A DNA stretch of 64,000 bases from Acidobacteriota bacterium (lineage in GTDB: Bacteria > Acidobacteriota > Blastocatellia > RBC074). Every line of letters begins with the position of its first letter. The first letter of the stretch is position 1. This document shows positions 34,890 through 43,909 of the stretch, piece by piece. Location of the stretch: contig JAFDVL010000010.1 in the NCBI GenBank assembly GCA_018268995.1, forward strand, positions 1 through 64,000. The letters are read 5' to 3'. The notes beneath the pieces were generated by a model. The model searched no databases. It had not been told where the DNA came from and saw only the letters and a program-made list of their open reading frames with translations. The translations under genes were made by a program, and so were the position numbers.

Positions 34890-37160
34890 ATGAGTGACCC
34901 GATCAACAACTGGCAGCCGACGGCCTGTATTCTGTGCAGTCGTAATTGTGGCATCGAAGTCGAAGTGCAGGGCCGCGAGATGAAACGGATTCGTGGTGAT
35001 AAAGCGCATCCGATTTCCGCTGGCTATTTGTGCCAGAAAGCGCAACGACTGAATTACTATCAAAACCACGCAGACAGGTTGACCACGCCGCTCCGGCGCA
35101 CAGCAGACGGCACGTTTGAAGCCATTTCGTGGGACACCGCGATTGCCGAAATTGCGGGTAAGTTGGTTGCCTTGCGCGATACATACGGCGGCGAATCACT
35201 GGCGTATTTTGGTGGCGGCGGGCAAGGGAATCACCTCGCCGGGCCATATGGCAAAGCGCTGCGTACGGCGATGCAGACGCGCAATTATTACTCGGCGCTG
35301 GCACAGGAAAAGACGGGCGGTTTTTGGGTAGATGGTCGCCTGTACGGACGCCAGAACTGTCACGCGACTGAAGACGTCGAACACGCAGATGTCGTCGTGT
35401 TTATTGGCACGAACCCGTGGCAATCGCATGGCATTCGCAACGCGCGTGTGTTCCTGCGCGAATTGCACAAAGACCCCAATCGCAAAATGATCGTCATTGA
35501 TCCGCGACGCACAGAGACAGCGGCTCTTGCGGATTTACATTTGCAGGTGCGACCTGGCACGGATGCGTTTTTGCTCGCGGCGATCTTGGCGACGATTGTG
35601 CGTGAGGGGGCAGAGGATGCAGAATTTTTGGCAAGCCGCACAACAGGCTTTGATGCGGTTCGCACTGCGTTGCTTGATGTGCCAATTGAAGCATACGCGA
35701 AACGCGCAGGCATCGCGGTCGAAGCTGTACAGCAAGCCGCACGCTGGATCACGAACGCGAATCGTTGTGCAGTTCGCACCGACCTCGGCATCGAACACAC
35801 GCTGCACAGCACACTCAATCAATATCTGCGCGCGTTGTTATATCTGTTAACGGGCAATTTCAATCGTCCCGGCGGCAATGTCCTTCACACGGCACTGATT
35901 CCGCTGATGGGCCATTTGGAGGAAGGCGAGCAGCAAAAACGATCCGCCGTCACGAAGTTTCCCTTCATCACAAACCTCCTGCCACCGAATATTCTGCCTG
36001 CCGAAATTAATAACGACGATTCATCTCGCACACGCGGCCTGTTGATTGACAGTGCGAATCCGTTGGTTTCGATGCCCGACACACAGGCTTATCGTGAAGC
36101 GTTTGCAAAGCTGGATTTACTGGTGGTTATTGATGTGGCGATGACCGAAACGGCGCAGCTGGCGCATTATGTGTTGCCAGCATCCTCGCAATTTGAAAAA
36201 GCCGAAGCGACATTTTTCACGATGGAGTTTCCCGCAAATGCCTTTCATTTACGACGTCCGTTGTTTGAGCCATTGCCCGGCACACTGACAGAACCCGAAA
36301 TCTACACGCGGCTCATCCGTGCGATGGGGGCATTGCCATCAGATTTTTCCGATTTGAAAGCCGCCGCTGGACAAGGGCGATTAGCGTTTGCAATGGCATT
36401 TCAAAAGTTCATGAAGCAACAGCCGGAGTTGGCTGATTTTGGCCCTGTCATTTTGTACGAAACGCTAGGGCCAACTTTACCCGACGGCTTGGCCGGAGCC
36501 GCGTATTTGTGGGCGACCGCGCATCAATTCGCAGCGAAGCATCCTGATGCGGTGCGCCGCGCTGGCCACAAAGGCGAGGGGGCAATGCTCGGCGAATCGT
36601 TGTTTGAATCAATCATCAGTTCGCCATCGGGTGTTTTGTTCAGCGTCAATGAATACGAAGAGGCGTGGAATTTTGTGCGCCACAAAGATCACCGCATTCA
36701 TTTGGAAATCCCTGAAATGCTGGCGGAACTCCGCGAACTGTGTGCCGATGAACCTGAACGAACCGCCGACTATCCCTTTGTTTTGATGGCCGGTGAGCGG
36801 CGCTCCTATAACGCCAACACCATCTATCGTGACCCTGCCTGGCGTAAAGATGATCCTGATGGTGCCTTACGAATTCATCCCGATGATGCAGCGTTGATGA
36901 GCATTGATAATGGCGGTTGGGTGCAATGTGAGTCAAAAGGAGGGGCAGTGATTGCCCGTGTCGAAATTACTGACACTGTCTTACCTGGCGTGGTGACATT
37001 ACCGCATGGTTACGGCCTGGAGTATCCTGATGAAAACAGCATCCGAAAATTAACAGGTGTGAATATAAATGAGCTGACTTCGGTGGAAGACTGTGATGCC
37101 CTGGCTGGAACCCCGTGGCATAAACATATTCCAGTGCGATTAAGTTTAGTCACGAAATGA
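34890..37160 (+). CDS. Molybdopterin-dependent oxidoreductase (formate dehydrogenase/nitrate reductase class)
   Basis: A 756-residue single-subunit-type enzyme. The N-terminal [4Fe-4S] motif is CILCSRNCGIEVEV with a fourth Cys in GYLCQKA. The molybdopterin regions include GGGGQGNHLAGPYGKALR and VVFIGTNPWQSHGIRNARV. C-terminal molydopterin-dinucleotide-binding segments (VLMAGERRSYNANTIYRDP, LPHGYGLEYPD) complete the family layout. No signal peptide, so it is cytoplasmic. The substrate is unknown; the metal ligand region (RLYGRQNCHATEDVEH) has Cys. No electron-transfer subunit is adjacent. It shows no in-frame UGA. Confidence 0.9.
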   Translation: MSDPINNWQPTACILCSRNCGIEVEVQGREMKRIRGDKAHPISAGYLCQKAQRLNYYQNHADRLTTPLRRTADGTFEAISWDTAIAEIAGKLVALRDTYGGESLAYFGGGGQGNHLAGPYGKALRTAMQTRNYYSALAQEKTGGFWVDGRLYGRQNCHATEDVEHADVVVFIGTNPWQSHGIRNARVFLRELHKDPNRKMIVIDPRRTETAALADLHLQVRPGTDAFLLAAILATIVREGAEDAEFLASRTTGFDAVRTALLDVPIEAYAKRAGIAVEAVQQAARWITNANRCAVRTDLGIEHTLHSTLNQYLRALLYLLTGNFNRPGGNVLHTALIPLMGHLEEGEQQKRSAVTKFPFITNLLPPNILPAEINNDDSSRTRGLLIDSANPLVSMPDTQAYREAFAKLDLLVVIDVAMTETAQLAHYVLPASSQFEKAEATFFTMEFPANAFHLRRPLFEPLPGTLTEPEIYTRLIRAMGALPSDFSDLKAAAGQGRLAFAMAFQKFMKQQPELADFGPVILYETLGPTLPDGLAGAAYLWATAHQFAAKHPDAVRRAGHKGEGAMLGESLFESIISSPSGVLFSVNEYEEAWNFVRHKDHRIHLEIPEMLAELRELCADEPERTADYPFVLMAGERRSYNANTIYRDPAWRKDDPDGALRIHPDDAALMSIDNGGWVQCESKGGAVIARVEITDTVLPGVVTLPHGYGLEYPDENSIRKLTGVNINELTSVEDCDALAGTPWHKHIPVRLSLVTK

Positions 37161-37424
37161 AGTTACCTCCTTAGCTGTCGCAAACAATGGAAACGTGCGA
37201 CCAGAAAAGGGCTTGTCTTCCCAAAAGACCAAAGGTATAAAAGCACCTGTCCGAAAGCTGATCCAGCAGAAACCATAGGCTTGAAATTGATTCCTCCACC
37301 CCGTTGTGTATCCCGTTCAGAGTAGAAGCTTGGTGCATTGATGGCGCTACGTTAGGCCTGATGCTGGAAAGACAACAGGCCAGAGGGGCTGGCTTCATAC
37401 TTCATAAAACACAGGTGAGTTCAT

Positions 37425-37916
37425 TTGTTCGAGCAAGCATTCAAAAACATTGACGATGTACTTTGGAAAGAGGCGGGTTGTACCACCGAACTGGATTACA
37501 CCGAACAGACTTCGTGGCTGTTGTTCCTGAAATACCTCGACGGGTTGGAACCGGACAAGGCGATGGAAGCGGAGTTGGAGGGCAGGACGTACAGCTACAT
37601 TCTGGACGAGCCGTATCGCTGGGAACGCTGGACCGCGCCGAAAAACCTGATTGGCGCTCTGGATCATAATGCCGCGCTGACAGGCGATGATCTGCGCGAG
37701 TTCGTCGCCCTGCAACAGCGCTTCGCCGATTCGCCCAAATCGTGGAGCGTGGACGCCGCCAGCATTGATCCGACGACCTTTGATCTTTCAGGCAAGAACC
37801 CGAATGGCGGCGAAGAAATCACGCACCGCAACCCGCAGGAAATTCTGGATGAGATTGCAGCGCTGGATGCGGAGAGTGCAGAAGTTTTGCAGACGGTCAA
37901 AAGCTTGTTAGCCTGA
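37425..37916 (+). pseudogene. hsdM: hsdM remnant: N- and C-terminal parts joined, middle lost
   Basis: An open frame of 163 residues from a TTG start with AGGTGAG upstream. Residues 1 to about 92 match the N-terminal helical domain of type I methyltransferase subunits (FEQAFKNIDDVLWKEAG, then TSWLLFLKYLDGLE). Residues about 93-163 match the far C-terminus (RFADSPKSWSVD, then HRNPQEILDEIAALDAES). A normal HsdM is about 480-500 residues, so the SAM-binding and NPPF catalytic domain is missing. The joint lies at DDLREFV, and intact proteins have a similar D-L-x-E/D-F segment on both sides of the lost part. It cannot methylate DNA. Confidence 0.85.
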
Positions 37917-37951
37917 ATCGCCTCAATGCCATTTTGCAGGAGCCTTACGCC

Positions 37952-38569
37952 ATGAATTCATCTGACGAACCGGGTTTTATTCCGCCCTATGGCAATTATC
38001 AGGAACTGCTGTCTTATCAAAAAGCCGAAGTGGTCTATGACCTGACGTTTCGCTTTTGCCAACGATTTTTGAGCAAGGGCGACCGTACGATAGATCAAAT
38101 GGTGCAAGCGGCGCGTTCGGGCAAACAGAACATCGCCGAAGGCAGTAAGGCGGCAAGTACGTCAAAAGAGATGGAAATCAAACTCACCAACGTCGCCCGC
38201 GCCAGCTTGGAAGAATTATTGCTTGATTACAAAGACTATTTGCGCGTGCGGGATTTGCGTTTGTGGGAGAAAGATTCCAAAGAATCGCTTTACGTGCGCA
38301 AGCTGGCCAAGCAAATGCCGCTGACCTTTGAGCACTTCCGCGAGTTTTGCGAAACGCGCCCGGCTGAAGTCGTGGCAAACATTGCGATTTGTCTGATTCA
38401 CCAGACGAACTATTTGCTCGATCAACAGATCAAATGGCAGGAACAGGATTTCATCAAAGAAGGCGGCATGCGCGAGCGTATGACCCGCGTGCGCTTGCAA
38501 CAGCGCAACAAGACGGGAAATCAAAAGAGTCAGCCGCGCAAGCCGGATAAACCCGATGGCAAAAAATAA
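37952..38569 (+). CDS. Four-helix-bundle suffix-domain protein (S23/IVP-like)
   Basis: A 205-residue protein with an intact frame. The core (LLSYQKAEVVYDLTFRFCQRF, split over helices, and IAEGSKAASTSKEMEIKL) resembles the four-helix bundle of 23S rRNA intervening-sequence proteins; an extended, basic C-terminal tail (RKPDKPDGKK) follows. Such proteins are repeatedly found between hsdM and hsdS genes; their role is unknown. The ATG at 37952 follows GGAG. It is the only undamaged gene of this locus, which may mean it has its own function or that the damage is recent. Confidence 0.82.
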   Translation: MNSSDEPGFIPPYGNYQELLSYQKAEVVYDLTFRFCQRFLSKGDRTIDQMVQAARSGKQNIAEGSKAASTSKEMEIKLTNVARASLEELLLDYKDYLRVRDLRLWEKDSKESLYVRKLAKQMPLTFEHFREFCETRPAEVVANIAICLIHQTNYLLDQQIKWQEQDFIKEGGMRERMTRVRLQQRNKTGNQKSQPRKPDKPDGKK

Positions 38570-38586
38570 TCACCAGCAAAAGACTA

Positions 38587-38688
38587 ATGGGAGCTATGGG
38601 AGCCACGGGAGTCCTGGCTCTCACAAAAGCCTTGTGACGGATGGGTCTCATTGCTCCGATGACTCCCATAGCTCCCATAAAACCAATG
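38587..38688. repeat. Palindrome between the four-helix gene and hsdS
   Basis: atgggagctatgggag (38587-38602) and its exact inverse (38673-38688) flank a 70-base spacer. Within the left side, gggag recurs three times (ggagctatgggagccacgggag). An inner pair GAGCCA/TGGCTC adds a smaller stem. This lies in the operon between the four-helix gene and the hsdS remnant. Confidence 0.8.
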
Positions 38689-38732
38689 GCTTTGATCACG
38701 AACAACGCCACGCAAACCACTGAGAAACAACA

Positions 38733-39711
38733 ATGAACGCTAACTGGGAAACCAAAACTTTAGGTGAGGTTTGCCGTTTCATAGATTATCGCGGCAACCC
38801 CCCGGAAAAACTGAAAGCGGATTGCGGCTCATCACTGCCAAGAACGTCAAGATGGGATTTTTGCAAATGCTTCCGCTGGAATATGTGAACGCGAGCATCT
38901 ATGAAAGCTGGATGACGCGCGGCATTCCGCAAATGGGTGATGTGCTTTTCACCACCGAAGCGCCACTTGCCAACGTCGCTCAACTGGACACCGATGAAAA
39001 GGTGGTGTTCGCGCAACGCATCATCGTATTGCAGCCATACCAGCCAAACCTTGATCGAACCTTTCTCAAATACCTTTTGCTGTCTGATGTTGCGCAAAAA
39101 AGAATCCACGAAAAGGCACGGGCGCAACGGTCAAAGGCATCAAGGCCAGCTTGCTGAAAAGCATCGAAATATCATTTCCGCCGCTCCCCGAACAGCAGCG
39201 GATCGTCGGCATCCTCGACGAAGCGTTTGATGGCATCGCCACCGCCAAAGCCAACGCCGAACGGAACCGCCAGAACACCCGTGCGCTGTTTGAAAGCCAC
39301 CTGCAATCCGTCTTCACGCAGCGCGGCGAGGGATGGGTGGAGACAACGATTGGCGAGCAAATAATGCTTCAACGTGGATTTGATATTACAAAGGAACAAC
39401 AACGACCAGGTGATGTTCCTGTTGTATCAAGTGGTGGCATCAAGAGCTTCCACGATACGGCAATGGTTCAACCTCCCGGTGTCGTGATTGGCCGTAAAGG
39501 AACGTTAGGCAAAGTCTTCTATCTTGAAAATAACTTTTGGCCACACAAAACCTTCTGGCCACCAATTTCTCGGCAAAAACTTATTGCACAGCAATTGGAT
39601 TCGCTATACGAACAAACCCAACGCCTCGAATCCATCTATCAACAAAAACTTGCAGCATTGGATGAATTGAAAAAATCGCTGCTGCATCAGGCCTTCACGG
39701 GGGAACTATGA
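38733..39711 (+). pseudogene. hsdS: hsdS remnant with two frameshifts and a shortened second TRD
   Basis: Three frames together spell a type I specificity subunit. Frame one gives MNANWETKTLGEVCRFIDYR. It shifts in a CCCCCCGGAAAAA tract near 38799-38811 into SGLRLITAKNVKMGFLQ. A second shift near 39110-39120 restores a frame reading LKSIEISFPPLPEQQRIVGI, the conserved central repeat. The second target domain begins (GWVETTIGEQIMLQRGFD) but jumps from FWPHKTFW to the terminal repeat, so part of it is deleted. Total coding is about 325 residues instead of about 400. It ends with ATGA, as in intact hsdS-hsdR pairs. Confidence 0.8.
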
Positions 39712-40395
39712 ACGTTGCCGCGCGTCTTCGTCTCGTGAGAGACGGTTGACTGTAGGCAGGTCGTTCACGGCCTGTTACTATTGATCCCGCGCTGCGCGAC
39801 GCAGGCTGGGGCAAAGTCGAAGGCCGCCGCATTCGCCGCGAATTCTCGATCACACCCGGTCGCATCGAAGGCCACAACAAACGCGGCGAACGCGATGTGG
39901 CCGATTACGTGCTGGAATATCGCAACACGAAACTGGCCGTCGTCGAAGCCAAGCCCTGGGACGCGGAACTAACGGAAGGCGTCGCACAGGCCAAAGATTA
40001 TGCGGGCAAACTGGCCATTCGCTTCACCTATTCGACCAACGGGCAAGGGTTCTATGGCATTGATATGCACGGAGGCCGCGAAAGCATTATTCCGCGCTTT
40101 CCGACTGCGCGCCATTTGGAGACTGCCCAAAACACGCGCCGGATTGTTGGAAGCATTAGCCAATGAAGGCTTCGGCAAGGAACAAATGGCCGAGATGCAA
40201 CGCATCATTGATGCCGAAAACAGCGACCTCTTTGACGTGCTGGCTTACGTTGCCTACACCCTGCCACCGCTGACCCGTGAGGAACGCGCCACGAAAGCAA
40301 AGACCGCCATTAGCAACCAATTCACGACCCCGCAGCAGGTCTATTATAACAACATTAGTGCCAGCTTCTTTGGGGCGAAGGAGAAGATCTCTTGA
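39708..40395 (+). pseudogene. hsdR: hsdR remnant: nuclease end and C-terminal end, motor lost
   Basis: The ATG overlaps the hsdS stop but meets a stop after 13 codons. Without its own start, a frame then reads IDPALRDAGWGKVEGRRIRR and VLEYRNTKLAVVEAKPWD, the N-terminal nuclease domain with its ExK (VVEAK) motif. Near 40138 the frame shifts straight into GLLEALANEGFGKEQMAEMQ and LPPLTREERATKAK, from the far C-terminus. The helicase motor of some 500 residues is absent; a full HsdR is about 750-1000 residues. It is dead, and the locus has lost restriction as well as modification. Confidence 0.8.
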
Positions 40396-40738
40396 TTGTG
40401 GCTAAGGACTCTTAGATAAAGCTCGTGGTTCCCTCTGACAAATCAAAAGCGCCTTCACCTCTAGCTTCCGATTGCAGTTTGCAGATACATCCGGGAACAG
40501 TGAAAGCGCTTAGTCGTAAAAATCTGTAGGGAAAAGAGCACGGGTCTCTCAGCGCAATCGTTTTCGTGGATATATTTGCGGCGCGCATCTTACAAAACTT
40601 TTGGTGGGACGAAAAGCGAAAGCTGATGGACTTGGGTGATCTTACGGATAGGCTTTGGGGAAACGGCCTTTTGCTATTGCTCAGAAAACAGTGCAAGAGA
40701 TGTGGGTTCAAGAACAAGACCGCAGCCGCTACTCCGGC
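40396..40738. other. 343-base stretch after hsdR without a recognised gene
   Basis: No convincing frame or repeat is seen. It probably includes further debris of the restriction locus. It ends next to the small ORF on the opposite strand. Confidence 0.5.
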
Positions 40739-40867
40739 TTAGTCGTCATACTGCCTTAGGTACAATTGCCCTTCGTAATCCACCAGACCCAATCGGACTC
40801 GTCGCATTCCAAGCGGCAACAACCGGGTAATTTGCTGTTTGAGAATTTGCAGGATTTCAGCTGACAT
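40739..40867 (-). CDS. Small ORF (42 residues) downstream of tRNA-Ile
   Basis: A 42-residue frame beginning MSAEILQILKQQITRLLPLG and ending in YLRQYDD, preceded by a strong CGGAGGT site 7-10 bases before the ATG. It lies 52 bases downstream of tRNA-Ile on the same strand. The protein would be an amphipathic helix followed by a short basic beta part (RRVRLGLVDYEGQLYL). I recognise no family. The support is the ribosome site and a plausible protein-like composition only. Confidence 0.5.
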   Translation of the reverse strand: MSAEILQILKQQITRLLPLGMRRVRLGLVDYEGQLYLRQYDD

Positions 40868-40919
40868 CGCAGTACCTCCGCGCTTTATTCTCGTAATCTA
40901 TTGGGCCGAAGAGAAATAG

Positions 40920-40992
<73 letters not shown>

Positions 40993-41121
40993 ATCGCAAA
41001 TAACAAGAGCAGGCGAAATACCTGCTCTGTGATTGCGCGCCATCTTAGAGGACTGTTTTCTTAGCGTCAAGGTGAGAATCGTGAGGACAATTAGTTTTGC
41101 CCTCACGACAAGTGATGGTTA

Positions 41122-41466
41122 TTAATTGCGATCACGTCCGTTATGTTTTGCACGAAAGATATGACGATTGGCTTGATTTTGTTCCTGCTGAATGTCACGC
41201 CGCTCACTCAGTGTCACAACACCATCTTGTTTGGCCGAGCGAATTTCCTGTTGAATCTCGTGTTGTTCTCGTGCTAACCCTCGTGTTTCTTGTCTTGTTA
41301 GCTCGCCAGAACGAATTCCTTGTCGGATGCGTTGTTGCTGATCCTGTTGACGTTCACGCGCGACAGGCACGCGGTTTTTGGGTGGTTTCGGATGATAGGC
41401 AAATGACGTAACCGTTACTCCCAACATGATTCCAAGCGCGGTTAAAATGCTCATTGTTTTTTTCAT
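41122..41466 (-). CDS. Hypothetical exported protein, Arg/Gln-rich
   Basis: A 114-residue protein with a signal peptide (MKKTMSILTALGIMLGVTVTSFA). The mature part is a helical, charged repeat: RIRQGIRSGELTRQETRGL then EIRSAKQDGVVTLSERRDIQ, two EF-hand-like or helical hairpin units (G-x-L-T and G-x-V-T-L turns). I recall similar small periplasmic proteins in proteobacteria and Acidobacteriota, with no known function. AAGGAAT precedes the ATG, and the gene stands alone. Confidence 0.72.
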   Translation of the reverse strand: MKKTMSILTALGIMLGVTVTSFAYHPKPPKNRVPVARERQQDQQQRIRQGIRSGELTRQETRGLAREQHEIQQEIRSAKQDGVVTLSERRDIQQEQNQANRHIFRAKHNGRDRN

Positions 41467-41636
41467 ATCGTTATTCCTTTCATTTCAAGTCTTGTGAATA
41501 CACTTAGCCAAGCGCAGTTGTGTCACGTACAACTACTGGAAATAGGTACGGCTTGAATAAAGGGAGAATTCAAGGCGCTGGATACGCAGTCTTAGAGCGC
41601 CTGCTGATGAATTTGGTCTGAAAAAATGCAGAAAAT

Positions 41637-42077
41637 TTATCGTTTCAGCGCACGCATTCCCTGATGCTGAAAACATCGCGTTCCTTCCACCGCAACACGA
41701 TGTTTACACGCCGTTCCTTTTTGTGTTCGCGCTCCACAAAGATAACTTGCCGCAGGTTGGATAAATGTGGCTGGTTTAAGTTGCGCTACCGCTTCTTGTG
41801 CGGATACGAGCGGTAAGGATGAGACTGCTGCTGCATTATTGGTCGGCAGTGCATTTTGATTAATGATGACTGGGCGACGAATGAATTGTATGGCTGGTCC
41901 CAGCAGCAGACCGCCAATAAAAAGGGCTATCGGTATCCAATCCCAACGATGACCAAGTTGAGTCGCACAGGATTGGCAAAAATACCGATGCTGCAACCAG
42001 CGACGTTTCGTTTGATCGTGTTCGTGGCGATTGCCGCATTCCGGGCAAAAGTTTGATTGATAGAAAATGACTGACAT
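41637..42077 (-). CDS. Zinc-ribbon membrane protein with Cys/His C-terminal motif
   Basis: A 146-residue protein. The N-terminus holds a four-Cys zinc ribbon (CPECGNR and CQSCATQ). One transmembrane helix follows (IPIALFIGGLLLGPAIQFI), then a linker. The C-terminus is a second Cys/His motif (CGARTQKGTACKHRVAVEG, then RCFQHQG) of the CxAxTxxGxxC type, known in uncharacterised small proteins and possibly zinc-binding. The function is unknown. Confidence 0.72.
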   Translation of the reverse strand: MSVIFYQSNFCPECGNRHEHDQTKRRWLQHRYFCQSCATQLGHRWDWIPIALFIGGLLLGPAIQFIRRPVIINQNALPTNNAAAVSSLPLVSAQEAVAQLKPATFIQPAASYLCGARTQKGTACKHRVAVEGTRCFQHQGMRALKR

Positions 42078-42299
42078 CGCGTTTCCTGTAGTGGTAAGCC
42101 TGCGCTTGTTTTTAAGGTTGTTTTTGCTGAAGATAGCTCTGCTTTTTCCGTTGCCAATTCAATCATAAACAAATTGGCTTTGCCAGATTTGAGAGCCTGC
42201 TACGATAAAAAATGCGAATCTCTGCCTAATTTGAGCTGATTGAGTCATTCAGATAAAACAGGCGGAGACACGAATCGCCACAGGCTGGAGCAGGATTAT

Positions 42300-43553
42300 A
42301 TGCAAGGACTTTTCGATAAAAACTGGGTGCTAACAGGGCTTTTGGCCTTAGGATTAACTGGATTGCTGGTATTTGTGCTCTGGCTGCTCCATTTGATCTG
42401 GATGTTGGGCTATCGGCGAATTGATGAAATGAACCTGGATCGGGAGGCGGGAAAAGGCATCTGGCGTGTGTTATTTGCCAGAGGGCGATTGCCTTATTTA
42501 TTAAGGGCCGGTTGGCGTCTGCTTCGTTGGGGCGTGACGCTGGTTTTATTGGATGTATATCTGATTTTTGTGTCTCGATTGTTTCCTTCAACGACAGGGT
42601 TAAATGCGTACATCACAGAGCTAACACTAAAACCACTGCGCAGCTTTCGGGATGGCTTTATTGAATTTATCCCGGACCTGTTTTTTATTCTGGTCACGAT
42701 TGTTTTGACGATTGCGGCGCTGAAATTCCTGCGCGTTTTGTTTTATGAAATCGGCGTTGGTCGAATCAAGATTCCCGGATTTTATTCAGATTGGGCGGTT
42801 CCTACTTATAAACTTGCACGGTTTCTGATGGTTGTGATGGTGGTCGTTGTCATCTTTCCGTATCTTCCGGGAGGCAAGTCACCCGCTGCACAGGGAATTA
42901 CGATTTTTCTTGGCGTGCTGGTTTCACTTGGTTCTAGTTCTGCGGTGTCAAATGTGATTGCGGGAGTTATTCTTACTTACACACGTGCCTTTAAAATCGG
43001 AGACTATGTGAAGATTGGGAGTGCGGTCGGCAATGTCGTAGAAAAGAATTTTCTGATTACCCGCGTACGCACGGTGAAGAACGAAACCATTACGATTCCG
43101 AATGCTACGGTGCAAGGCTCTGAAGTTGTTAATTATTCCCGAATGACTGGGCACATGGCGTTGTATTTATATACCAGTGTCACGATTGGTTATGACACAC
43201 CGTGGCCGATTGTGCATGAATTGCTGCTGAATGCGGCGCGGGCCACGAATAACATTGTTGCTGATCCGCTGCCTTACGTCTTGCAAACTGCCTTGAATGA
43301 TTTTTACGTGACTTATGAGATTAACGCGGCGACGTCAGAACCTGATTTGATGGTCTGGACATACTCTGATTTACACCAGAATATCCAGGTTCAATTTAAT
43401 CAGGCTGGGGTGGAAATTATGTCGCCGCATTACACCTCGCTGCGAGATGGCAATACGATTACGGTTCCTGCCGGGCATCGTCCAGCGACGTATCGCGCCC
43501 CAGCCTTTCACCTACAATTTTCGGCTGATCGCAACCGCAATAAACCGGAATAA
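42300..43553 (+). CDS. Large MscS-family mechanosensitive channel
   Basis: A 417-residue membrane protein. The first 220 residues have about five hydrophobic segments; the MscS core follows with a pore helix ending SSSAVSNVIAGVILTYTRAF, then the beta domain (FKIGDYVKIGSAVGNVVEKN) and a C-terminal domain. It is distinct from the small MscS at 27977-28768. A CAGGA site precedes the ATG at 42300; a TTG at 42240 would add 20 hydrophilic residues. Osmotic or envelope-tension release is the likely role. Confidence 0.88.
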   Translation: MQGLFDKNWVLTGLLALGLTGLLVFVLWLLHLIWMLGYRRIDEMNLDREAGKGIWRVLFARGRLPYLLRAGWRLLRWGVTLVLLDVYLIFVSRLFPSTTGLNAYITELTLKPLRSFRDGFIEFIPDLFFILVTIVLTIAALKFLRVLFYEIGVGRIKIPGFYSDWAVPTYKLARFLMVVMVVVVIFPYLPGGKSPAAQGITIFLGVLVSLGSSSAVSNVIAGVILTYTRAFKIGDYVKIGSAVGNVVEKNFLITRVRTVKNETITIPNATVQGSEVVNYSRMTGHMALYLYTSVTIGYDTPWPIVHELLLNAARATNNIVADPLPYVLQTALNDFYVTYEINAATSEPDLMVWTYSDLHQNIQVQFNQAGVEIMSPHYTSLRDGNTITVPAGHRPATYRAPAFHLQFSADRNRNKPE

Positions 43554-43567
43554 TCTGAGAGTTTTTT

Positions 43568-43909
43568 ATGAGCATTCAATTGTTTTCAATCTCGCAAACA
43601 AAGGCTGAAATAACACAGGCCTACGCGCCTGTGAATCTGGCGAATGTGGATGAATTCGCGATTCGTTTGGTGAAGTTTCAGGGAGAGTTTGATCGTTGGC
43701 ACACGCACGAAAACGAAGACGAATCTTTCATCGTGCTGGAAGGCGAAATTCTTTTTCAAACTGAACAAGGAGACTTTCTGTTGAAAGCCGGGGAAGGAAT
43801 TGTGATTCCCAAAGGCTTACGGCATTGTCCCAAAGCCAGTGAAATCGGGCCAATGCCCGTCGCGCTGATTATCGAACGCGCTGAAACCAAACGATTGGGT
43901 GATGATTGA
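43568..43909 (+). CDS. Cupin-domain protein
   Basis: A 113-residue single cupin fold. Motif 1 is WHTHENEDESFIVLEGEI, with His, His and Glu ligands. Motif 2 is GEGIVIPKGLRHCPKA with the last His. These bind a metal in a small beta barrel. The specific role (isomerase, dioxygenase or binding protein) cannot be told. It ends in an overlap (TGATG) with the M28 peptidase start and lies 15 bases after the mscS-like gene, so all three form an operon. Confidence 0.85.
   Translation: MSIQLFSISQTKAEITQAYAPVNLANVDEFAIRLVKFQGEFDRWHTHENEDESFIVLEGEILFQTEQGDFLLKAGEGIVIPKGLRHCPKASEIGPMPVALIIERAETKRLGDD

Noticed and set aside
34890..37160. Molybdopterin enzyme as a Sec-containing formate dehydrogenase
   Set aside because: The frame has no in-frame UGA, and the metal-ligand region shows Cys.
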